DNA from: Sedimentibacter sp. zth1
Lineage (GTDB): Bacteria; Bacillota; Clostridia; Tissierellales; Sedimentibacteraceae
Reading direction: 5' to 3'
Length of the DNA: 64,000 nucleotides
Assembly: GCF_017352195.1 (NCBI RefSeq)
Contig: NZ_CP071445.1
Span: 1,178,001 to 1,242,000, forward strand
The notes under the pieces: generated by a model
Database searches by the model: none
Told to the model about the DNA's origin: nothing
The model's input: the letters and a program-made list of their open reading frames with translations, nothing else
In this document: positions 56,636 to 64,000 of the stretch, in pieces
Position numbering within the stretch: position 1 is the first letter of the stretch
Layout of the letters: every line of letters begins with the position of its first letter
Position numbers and translations under genes: made by a program

Positions 56636-59395
56636 CTATTCATTTTTACCACAACATTTTTTGTATTTCAATCCACTTCCACATGGGCACAAATCATTAC
56701 GACCAATTTTTTTCTCTTTTCTAACAACAGGCTTTTTCTTAACTTCACTATTTCCACTAGAATTAGTTCCAGTTATTTTAGCAACCGCTTTTCTTTGCAT
56801 TTGTTGTTGAGGCATTACTCTAAATAACATTTTAACTGTATCATTTTTGATATTTTCAATTAATTCCTCAAACATATCATATCCTTCAACTTGATATGCT
56901 CTAACTGGGTCTTCGTTTCCAAATGCTCTTAAACCAATTCCTTGTCTAAGCTGATCCATTGCATCAATATGATCCATCCAAAGTGTATCTACACATCTTA
57001 ACAGAACAATTCTTTCAACTTCTCTAAATTTATCTATACCAAATTCTTCTTCTTTTTTAGAATATATTGTGTCAGCAACTTGTCTGATCATTTTAAAAAG
57101 CTTATCCTTAGTCAAGGTTTCTATGTTTTCAATTTTCATATTGTAATTAATTGAAAATATCTCGCTTATATAAGCCTTTAAGCTTTCAAAATCCCATTCC
57201 TCAGGATATTTATCATCAGAAGTATACATTGCTATACCCTTATTGATTAAATCGTCTATCATACTGCTGATATTATCTTTAAGATTTTCACCAAGAAGTA
57301 CTTTTCTTCTCTCAGAATAGATTACTTCTCTTTGCTTGTTCATTACATTATCATATTGAAGTACATGCTTTCTTATGTTAAAGTTTCTACCTTCAACTCT
57401 TCCTTGAGCAGTTTCAATAGTTTTTGTTAACATTTTATGCTCTAATGGTTCATCTTCTGGCAATTTCAACGTTTCAACTAGCGTTCTTATCCTATCTCCA
57501 GCAAACAATCTAATTAAATCATCTTCTAAAGAAATAAAGAATTTAGAAGCTCCTGCATCACCTTGTCTACCAGCACGACCTCTTAATTGATTATCAATAC
57601 GTCTTGACTCATGTCTTTCAGTACCAATTATATATAAACCGCCTACTTCTTTAACCTTATCTTGTTCATCCTTAAGATCTTTTTTAGCTTGTTCTAAAAG
57701 CTCTTTATATACTTTTCTAACTTCTAAAACTTCTTCATCCTGAGATTCATTGAAACTATCGCAAACTGAAATCAACTCTTCACTGTAGCCTTTAGCTTTC
57801 ATTTTATGCTTAGCTAAAAACTCTGGATTACCTCCAAGAACAATATCTGTACCTCTACCAGCCATATTCGTTGCTATTGTTACAGAACCAAATCTTCCAG
57901 CTTGAGCAACTATATCAGCCTCTTTATCATGTTGCTTTGCATTTAATACTTCATGAGTAATTCCATCTCTTTTAAGCGTTCTACTTATAAGTTCAGATTT
58001 TTCAATTGAAATTGTACCAACTAATATCGGTTGACCCATTGCATGTTTTTCTTTAATTTCATTTACGATTGCTTTGAATTTTCCTTCTTCAGATTTATAA
58101 ACAACATCTGTTTTATCATTTCTAATAACAGGTTTATTAGTAGGTATTTCAATTACGTCAACACCATATATTTCCCTGAATTCTTCTTCTTCTGTTTTTG
58201 CTGTACCGGTCATACCTGAAAGTTTGTTATACATTCTAAAATAATTTTGAAATGTAATTGTTGCTAAAGTTTTAGATTCTTTTCTAACCTCTAATTTTTC
58301 TTTAGCTTCAATAGCTTGATGAAGACCATTAGAATATCTTCTACCATACATAAGTCTTCCTGTAAATTCATCAACTATTATTACTTCTCGGTCTTTAACT
58401 ATATAATCTGTATCTAATTTCATAGTATTGTGAGCTTTTAATGCTTGATTGATGTGGTGTGTTATTTCCATATTCTCAGAATCAGCTAAGTTTTGAACAT
58501 GGAAGAAATTTTCTGCTTTTTCTATACCTTTACTAGTTAATGTAACGTTTTTAGCTTTTTCATCAATTATAAAATCAAAATTGTCTTCTTCTTCATCAAC
58601 ATTGCCCATTAAATAATCCATCTTTGTTTTTTTATCTTCTGGAGTTTGAATTTTACCTTTAAGATATTTAACAAATGTATCTGCTAATGTATAAAGACTT
58701 GTAGATTTTTCTCCGTCTCCTGATATAATAAGAGGTGTTCTTGCTTCATCAATAAGTATACTATCTACTTCATCGACAATACAGAAGTTTAAATCTCTTT
58801 GAACCATTTCTTCTTTGTGAATAACCATATTATCTTTTAGATAGTCAAATCCAAATTCGTTATTTGTTCCATATGTTATATCAGCATCATAACTATCACG
58901 TCTTTCTTTTGAGGTTATTCCATGTATTATACAACCAACAGTTAATCCTAAAAAGTTATAGACCTTTCCCATCCACTCTTTTTGAGTTTTTGCAAGATAA
59001 TCATTTACAGTAATAACATGTACACCTTTACCCTCAAGTGCATTTAAATATACCGGTAATGTAGCCACTAATGTCTTACCTTCACCAGTTTTCATTTCTG
59101 CTATTCTTCCTTGATGTAAAACTACTCCACCAATAAGCTGTACTCTATATGCTTTTAAGCCTATGGTTCTACATGCAGCTTCTCTAACTGTTGCAAAAGC
59201 CTCTGGTAAAATATCATCCTTAGTTTCACCATTTTGCAATCTTTTTTTAAATTCATTAGTTTTTTCTTTTAGCTGTTCATCTGTCATACTTTTATAATCA
59301 TCTTCTAATTCAATAATTTTATCAACTATTGGTTCGATTCTTTTTACTTCTTTTTCGCTATATGAGCCAAAGATTTTTTCAAAAATGTTTTTCAT
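56636..59395 (-). CDS. secA: Preprotein translocase ATPase SecA
   Basis: At 919 residues it has all main SecA parts. These include Walker A ([20 protein letters not shown], about residue 100), [55 protein letters not shown] and [20 protein letters not shown]. The C-terminal zinc tail ([16 protein letters not shown]) binds SecB or ribosomes. An insert near 250-275 ([20 protein letters not shown]) resembles other clostridial SecA proteins. It drives secreted proteins through SecYEG. prfB follows 18 bases after the stop, so the two are probably co-transcribed. Confidence 0.97.
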   Translation of the reverse strand: MKNIFEKIFGSYSEKEVKRIEPIVDKIIELEDDYKSMTDEQLKEKTNEFKKRLQNGETKDDILPEAFATVREAACRTIGLKAYRVQLIGGVVLHQGRIAEMKTGEGKTLVATLPVYLNALEGKGVHVITVNDYLAKTQKEWMGKVYNFLGLTVGCIIHGITSKERRDSYDADITYGTNNEFGFDYLKDNMVIHKEEMVQRDLNFCIVDEVDSILIDEARTPLIISGDGEKSTSLYTLADTFVKYLKGKIQTPEDKKTKMDYLMGNVDEEEDNFDFIIDEKAKNVTLTSKGIEKAENFFHVQNLADSENMEITHHINQALKAHNTMKLDTDYIVKDREVIIVDEFTGRLMYGRRYSNGLHQAIEAKEKLEVRKESKTLATITFQNYFRMYNKLSGMTGTAKTEEEEFREIYGVDVIEIPTNKPVIRNDKTDVVYKSEEGKFKAIVNEIKEKHAMGQPILVGTISIEKSELISRTLKRDGITHEVLNAKQHDKEADIVAQAGRFGSVTIATNMAGRGTDIVLGGNPEFLAKHKMKAKGYSEELISVCDSFNESQDEEVLEVRKVYKELLEQAKKDLKDEQDKVKEVGGLYIIGTERHESRRIDNQLRGRAGRQGDAGASKFFISLEDDLIRLFAGDRIRTLVETLKLPEDEPLEHKMLTKTIETAQGRVEGRNFNIRKHVLQYDNVMNKQREVIYSERRKVLLGENLKDNISSMIDDLINKGIAMYTSDDKYPEEWDFESLKAYISEIFSINYNMKIENIETLTKDKLFKMIRQVADTIYSKKEEEFGIDKFREVERIVLLRCVDTLWMDHIDAMDQLRQGIGLRAFGNEDPVRAYQVEGYDMFEELIENIKNDTVKMLFRVMPQQQMQRKAVAKITGTNSSGNSEVKKKPVVRKEKKIGRNDLCPCGSGLKYKKCCGKNE

Positions 59396-59446
59396 TTAAC
59401 TCTCCTTAATATTTTATATTATGAATGTATATATTAAAGTTTAAAC

Positions 59447-60673
59447 TTATTTAGATGCATTATATCCTGCAATATATCCCGAACTCCATGCAAATTGTAA
59501 ATTAAATCCACCACAATCACCATCAATATCCAGAATTTCTCCTGCAAAATATAATCCTTTTACTTTTTTTGATTCAAATGTGTTAATATCTATATTTTCT
59601 AGTGAAACTCCACCAGCTGTCGTTTGAGCTTGATTCCATCCATTATGACCTATAACTCTAAATTTCCACTCTTTAAGTATATTTACTATAGAGTAAATTT
59701 GTTTCTTATTAAGTTTCGAGTAAGTTAAATCTTTATAATTATTCAAAGCTTCTGACAATACCACTGGTATTAGTTTTTTGTTGAGTAAACCAATAAGAGT
59801 ATCAGCTAAACTTCTATCCTTCAATTTTATAAACCTTTCTTTTAATAGTTCAAATAGTTCATTTTTTGATAAATTTGGAAAGCTATCGACTTGAAGATAT
59901 ACTTTTTGACCAGTATTTAATTTTTCTATAGTTTCTCTACTCAATTGCAATACTGGTGGACCTGATATACCATAATCAGTAAATAATATTTCTCCATCTT
60001 CTTTTCTTATAACTTTACTATTTACGAAAGAAGTAACCGCACCTTCATATCTAACACCAGAAATTTTTTTAAGAAATACTGATTCTAATTTTAATTGTAC
60101 TAATGCTGGAAACGTTGTAACAGTTTTATGACCTAAGCTATCTGCCATTTTATATCCATCACCACTACATCCAAATTGAGAACCTGCTCTCCCACCTGTA
60201 CATATAATTATTTTATCTGCATTGTATATTTTATCATCAGTAATTATATCAAATTGACCTTTTGATTTTCTTAAATTCCTAATATTACATTCTGTCAATT
60301 CTTTTACATTGTGTTTTACTGCCTCAAGTCTTAGATTATCTAAAACACTTGAAGCTTGTAATGAATAAGGATATACCTTTCCACTTTCATCAAAATAAGG
60401 ATAAATACCAATATCTTCAAAAAAGTCAAGAGTATTTTGTACACTAAAAATATCCAATACATCATTTATAATATCTACATTTTTGCCGTGATAATTATTT
60501 ACTGACGTATTAATATTTGTATAGTTACATCTTCCATTGCCAGTTGCAAGTATTTTTTTACCTACTCTATTCGATTTCTCATAAATTGTTACATCTGCAT
60601 TATTTTTTGCAGCTACGATAGCCGCCATCAATCCAGATGCACCACCACCAATGATAGCTACTCTTGTTTTCAT
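59447..60673 (-). CDS. HI0933/YhiN-type flavoprotein oxidoreductase
   Basis: The 408-residue protein has the FAD-binding motif AIIGGGASGLMAAIVAAKNN near residue 6. RVGKKILATGNGRCNYTN, IICTGGRAGSQFGCSGDGYK and a C-terminal GLYFAGEILDIDGDCGGFNL follow. This is the HI0933-like (BaiN/YhiN) family of FAD-dependent oxidoreductases; the substrate is unknown. It follows the next flavoprotein gene by 16 bases, so the two flavoproteins form an operon. Confidence 0.9.
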   Translation of the reverse strand: MKTRVAIIGGGASGLMAAIVAAKNNADVTIYEKSNRVGKKILATGNGRCNYTNINTSVNNYHGKNVDIINDVLDIFSVQNTLDFFEDIGIYPYFDESGKVYPYSLQASSVLDNLRLEAVKHNVKELTECNIRNLRKSKGQFDIITDDKIYNADKIIICTGGRAGSQFGCSGDGYKMADSLGHKTVTTFPALVQLKLESVFLKKISGVRYEGAVTSFVNSKVIRKEDGEILFTDYGISGPPVLQLSRETIEKLNTGQKVYLQVDSFPNLSKNELFELLKERFIKLKDRSLADTLIGLLNKKLIPVVLSEALNNYKDLTYSKLNKKQIYSIVNILKEWKFRVIGHNGWNQAQTTAGGVSLENIDINTFESKKVKGLYFAGEILDIDGDCGGFNLQFAWSSGYIAGYNASK

Positions 60674-60689
60674 ATAATCTCCTATTCAG

Positions 60690-62279
60690 TTATTTTGCAG
60701 GCTTATATTTTTTCATAATAGACTCTGCAACTTTTAAACCATCAATTGCAGCAGACATAATTCCTCCAGCGTAGCCAGCACCTTCACCGCATGGATATAT
60801 TCCTTTTATACTGCTTTCAAAATTTTCATCTCTAATAATTCTTATTGGAGATGATGTTCTAGTTTCAACACCTGTAAGTATAGCATCTTTTCTATTATAT
60901 CCCTCTATATAATTTCCAAACGCATTAATACCCTCAACTAAGCTCTCACATACATAATTAGGTAAGCATTCTCTTAAATTTGCAAATACTACACCTGGTC
61001 TGTAGGTAGGATATATTTTTCCAAAGCTTTTTGATAGTACATTATTAGCAAAATCTCCAAACAATTGAGCTGGAGCATTGTAATTTGAGCCTGCTATCTT
61101 ATATGCAAGTCTTTCATATTTTCTTTGAAATTCTATACCTGCAAGCGGACTATCTGAATCAAAATCCTCTGGATTAACAGTAACTATAAGAGCACTATTA
61201 GCATTTTCTAAATCTCTGTCATGATAACTCATTCCATTAGTTACAACTCCTTCAGCTTCTGATGCAGCACCAGTTACCATTCCACCCGGACACATACAGA
61301 AAGTATAAACGCTTCTTCCATTTTTACATTTATGAACAAATTTATAATCTGCCGATCCAAGCTTTGGATTATTAGCCATTTCTCCATATTGTGCTTCATC
61401 TATCATGCTCTGTGGGTGTTCAATTCTAACTCCTATAGCAAATGCTTTTTGCTCTAATGTAACTGATTCATTTAACATTTCAAATGTATCTCTAGCACTA
61501 TGCCCTATTGCAAATATAGCTACATTTGCATCCAATATGTCATTTTGTGTTATTAATCTCGTAAGCTTATTGTCTTTTGAGCATATGTCTAAAACTCTTT
61601 CCTCAAATCTAAATGTTCCACCAAGCTCAATAATTCTCTTTCTAATATTAACCAATATATTTCTTAGTATGTCTGTCCCTATATGGGGCTTATTTAAGTA
61701 CCTAATTTCTGATGGAGCACCTGCTTTTATAAACTCCTCTAAAACCTTTTTTCCTCTTTTTGATCTATCTTTTATTAAAGTATTTAATTTACCATCTGAA
61801 AAAGTACCCGCACCACCTTCACCGAACTGAATATTTGAACGTTCGTTTAGTATCCCAACACTCCAAAATTTCTCTATATCTTTAACTCTTTCTTCTACCA
61901 TTTTACCACGTTCGATGATAATTGGCTTATATCCTTTTTCAGCTAGCAATAAGCCACAAAACAATCCAGCTGGTCCGCTTCCAACAATTACTGGTTTGTT
62001 TTTAAGTTCTGTTTCTCCAGTAATTTCTACATTATATAAAAATGGTTCAACAACTGTAACACTTGTATTTTTCTTTGGTATTTTTATTTCTTCATTTAAT
62101 TCTATGTCAACTGTATATATAAATAGTATTTTGTCTTTTTTTCTTGCATCAATTGATTTTCTAAATATTTCAATGCTCTTTATTATATCTTCAGAAATTT
62201 TCAATGTAGAAGCAATTTTTGCCTTTAGGTCTTTTTCACTATGGTCAACAGGCAATTTTATCTGTTGAATTCTAAGCAT
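60690..62279 (-). CDS. COG2509-type FAD-dependent dehydrogenase
   Basis: This 529-residue protein has an N-terminal small domain (about 1-90). The FAD motif is PVIVGSGPAGLFCGLLLAEK near residue 98. IQFGEGGAGTFSDGKLNT, CMCPGGMVTGAASEAEGVVT and a C-terminal GIYPCGEGAGYAGGIMSAAI follow. These are the marks of the uncharacterised COG2509 flavoprotein family. It is the first gene of a two-flavoprotein operon. Its physiological substrate is unknown. Confidence 0.9.
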   Translation of the reverse strand: MLRIQQIKLPVDHSEKDLKAKIASTLKISEDIIKSIEIFRKSIDARKKDKILFIYTVDIELNEEIKIPKKNTSVTVVEPFLYNVEITGETELKNKPVIVGSGPAGLFCGLLLAEKGYKPIIIERGKMVEERVKDIEKFWSVGILNERSNIQFGEGGAGTFSDGKLNTLIKDRSKRGKKVLEEFIKAGAPSEIRYLNKPHIGTDILRNILVNIRKRIIELGGTFRFEERVLDICSKDNKLTRLITQNDILDANVAIFAIGHSARDTFEMLNESVTLEQKAFAIGVRIEHPQSMIDEAQYGEMANNPKLGSADYKFVHKCKNGRSVYTFCMCPGGMVTGAASEAEGVVTNGMSYHDRDLENANSALIVTVNPEDFDSDSPLAGIEFQRKYERLAYKIAGSNYNAPAQLFGDFANNVLSKSFGKIYPTYRPGVVFANLRECLPNYVCESLVEGINAFGNYIEGYNRKDAILTGVETRTSSPIRIIRDENFESSIKGIYPCGEGAGYAGGIMSAAIDGLKVAESIMKKYKPAK

Positions 62280-62506
62280 TTTGCACCTCTTTCAAAAAAT
62301 TAATAATGTTTTTTCAACTTTACTATTATAACACAATACTTCTACTTTTACGAATAATTTTTTTGTTTAAATAAAGCTATTTGCTATGCATTGACAATTT
62401 ATCCTGTTTTTCTTCTTAAAAACAAAATGCTTTAGTAGGATATTGTTTTTTATTAAATTTTCAATAGATGCATATAATAATAATACAAATTTCAAAGAAG
62501 GTAAAT

Positions 62507-63370
62507 ATGAAAAATATTAAGAACAAAACTATATCAATCGTATGTATGTTAATTTCAGCTTTGTCATTTTCAATTATTCAATTTTGTGTAAAAATAACAC
62601 CAAATATTTCATTAATGCAAAAAATATTTGCAAGAAATTTTTTTAGCCTTATCTTAGCTTTTTTTATACTTAAAAAAAATAAAATTTGTTTACTAGGTAA
62701 AAAAGAAAATCAAAAATACCTTTTATTTAGGTCTATCTGCGGTTTATTAGGTGTAATATTATTTTTTTACGGTGCAATGATGGTTGATTTATCAGATGGT
62801 GCAATATTAAATAAACTTTCTCCTTTTGTGATTATTATACTTGCTGCTATATTTTTAAAAGAAAAAATCAAAAAATTTCATATAATTGCATTTCTTTTAG
62901 CTCTTATTGGCTCATATCTAGTTATAAAGCCTAAATTTGACTTTTCAATAATACCTTATACTATATTGGTGATATCAGCAATACTGTCTGGAATTGCGTT
63001 TACATCATTAAGAGCTTTAGGCGATAAAGAAAACACATATACAATAGTATTTCATTATTCATTAATTTCTGTAGTTAGTAGTATTCCATTTGCTTTTTTA
63101 AACTTAAATTTTGAGAACTATATAAATATTTTAATATTATTAGGTGTAGGTATATTTGCATGTGTTGGACAAATAGCATTGACTTATGCTTTTAAATTTG
63201 GGAAAGCATCGGAAGTTTCTATATATGACTATTCAAATATTATTTTTTCTACATTGCTAGGTTATTTTTTTCTAAATGAAACACCTGATATTTGGGACAT
63301 GATTGGTGGTTTTATAATTATACTTTCTTCCATAATAATATATATTTTCAGTAAAAAGCGAAATATTTAA
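62507..63370 (+). CDS. EamA (DMT) family transporter
   Basis: The protein has 287 residues and ten hydrophobic segments in two EamA repeats. The first runs MLISALSFSIIQFCVKI to LVIKPKFDF; the second begins ILVISAILSGIAFTSLRALG and ends FFLNETPDIWDMIGGFIIIL. It probably exports or imports a small metabolite. ATG at 62507 is chosen because GAAGGTAAAT precedes it; an upstream in-frame ATG at 62468 lacks a binding site. It is a lone plus-strand gene with no obvious partner. Confidence 0.88.
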   Translation: MKNIKNKTISIVCMLISALSFSIIQFCVKITPNISLMQKIFARNFFSLILAFFILKKNKICLLGKKENQKYLLFRSICGLLGVILFFYGAMMVDLSDGAILNKLSPFVIIILAAIFLKEKIKKFHIIAFLLALIGSYLVIKPKFDFSIIPYTILVISAILSGIAFTSLRALGDKENTYTIVFHYSLISVVSSIPFAFLNLNFENYINILILLGVGIFACVGQIALTYAFKFGKASEVSIYDYSNIIFSTLLGYFFLNETPDIWDMIGGFIIILSSIIIYIFSKKRNI

Positions 63371-63371
63371 T

Positions 63372-63409
63372 CAAAAAAACTGAAACCTTATGAGAATAAA
63401 GTTTCAGTC
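63372..63409. terminator. Terminator between eamA-like and Lrp-type genes
   Basis: ACTGAAAC (63379-63386) pairs with GTTTCAGT (63401-63408). On the minus strand seven T residues follow, so it terminates the Lrp-type gene; it may also serve the convergent transporter gene. Confidence 0.8.
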
Positions 63410-63421
63410 TAAGTGTATAAT

Positions 63422-63847
63422 TTAAATAGGATTGTTTTCAATAGGACTTGATAATATAATGTATGTTTCAGTGTTACCGTAAGATTGAACTTTACCTACT
63501 AATTCTTCTAAATGAGCCATTTCTGTCAAATACGCTTTTAAAATCATACTATATGGTCCAGTTACATGATGGCATTCAACAATTTCCTTTGATTCCTTAG
63601 CAAATTTTAAAAATTTATCTTGTTTTTCTGGTTTAATAGCTGCATTAATAAGAGCGCATATTGGTTTTCCTACCTTACTATTGTTTATAATAGCTTTATA
63701 TCTCTCAATGATACCTGCTTCTTCTAATCTTTTAACTCTTTCTGCAACAGCAGGAGGACTTAATGAAACAGTTCTTCCCAAATCTTTCATAGATATTCTT
63801 CCATCTTTTTGTAGAATATCAACTATTCTTAAATCTGTAATATCCAA
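63422..63847 (-). CDS. Lrp/AsnC family transcriptional regulator
   Basis: At about 141 residues it has an N-terminal helix-turn-helix (DITDLRIVDILQKDGRISMK, then DLGRTVSLSPPAVAERVKRL). The C-terminal RAM/AsnC_trans domain contains ECHHVTGPYSMILKAYLTEM. Such regulators sense amino acids and often control a neighbouring transporter; here the convergent EamA gene is the nearest candidate. The frame opens at GTG 63859, but AAGGTGG followed by 8 bases and TTG at 63847 fits better and gives the usual short N-terminus. Confidence 0.9.
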   Translation of the reverse strand: MDITDLRIVDILQKDGRISMKDLGRTVSLSPPAVAERVKRLEEAGIIERYKAIINNSKVGKPICALINAAIKPEKQDKFLKFAKESKEIVECHHVTGPYSMILKAYLTEMAHLEELVGKVQSYGNTETYIILSSPIENNPI

Positions 63848-64000
63848 AATACTCACCACCTTATTAAATTAATTGTTTGTTTAAATATTGTTGTTTAATT
63901 TAGATTGATAATAAAAATAACTAATGTTTATTATGTACATATTAGCTATTACATGATATTATAGCTATAGTCATATTTTTTATATTATAACATAATTATA

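Overview
This 64 kb window is AT-rich, low-GC Firmicutes DNA. An anaerobic, spore-forming Clostridia-type bacterium fits best. The reasons are the gene set (NrdR, CwlD, a spore photoproduct lyase-type gene, the Na+-pumping decarboxylase Mmd, SelA/B/D with tRNA-Sec), strong AGGAGG-type ribosome binding sites, the SecA zinc tail and SPF/GGQ release factor 2. I cannot name the species. Almost all genes lie on the minus strand.

Layout. 1-3.4 kb: 5' part of 23S rRNA, a spacer without tRNAs, a complete 16S rRNA and tandem rrn promoters. 3.4-11.9 kb: accessory genes (GNAT acetyltransferase, a frameshifted spore photoproduct lyase-like gene, methyltransferase, S66 peptidase, MATE pump), a small secreted repeat protein beside a two-component system, and two tRNA-Leu genes. 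11.9-17.2 kb: a GGDEF-EAL protein and the mmdADCB operon. 17.4-24.6 kb: AlaX-type editing protein, nrdR, a YjiH-family membrane protein with a decayed second copy about 3 kb away, two unrecognised lipoproteins and a DUF4241 protein.

24.7-34.7 kb: a MacAB-like ABC export operon with an MscS channel, then the most unusual segment. It holds an AAA-type ATPase translationally coupled to a VirD4/TraG-like coupling ATPase, followed by a pseudokinase-like/membrane/jelly-roll protein, with no relaxase or other conjugation genes. 35-41.2 kb: the whole selenocysteine machinery (selC, selB, selA, selD) beneath comEA. selD is itself a selenoprotein gene read through an in-frame UGA at codon 17. An orphan response regulator whose phospho-acceptor Asp is Glu sits between selB and selC.

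41.3-64 kb: mostly conserved cell functions: DacF-type carboxypeptidase, nadD-yqeK-rsfS, a mannose-family PTS with fused IIC-IID, CwlD, a second MATE pump, radical SAM, a UvrD-like helicase, a HAD phosphatase, Tex, prfB with its programmed +1 frameshift, secA, two flavoproteins, an EamA transporter and an Lrp-type regulator.

I saw no CRISPR array, insertion sequence or prophage. All calls are by eye; no database search was run.
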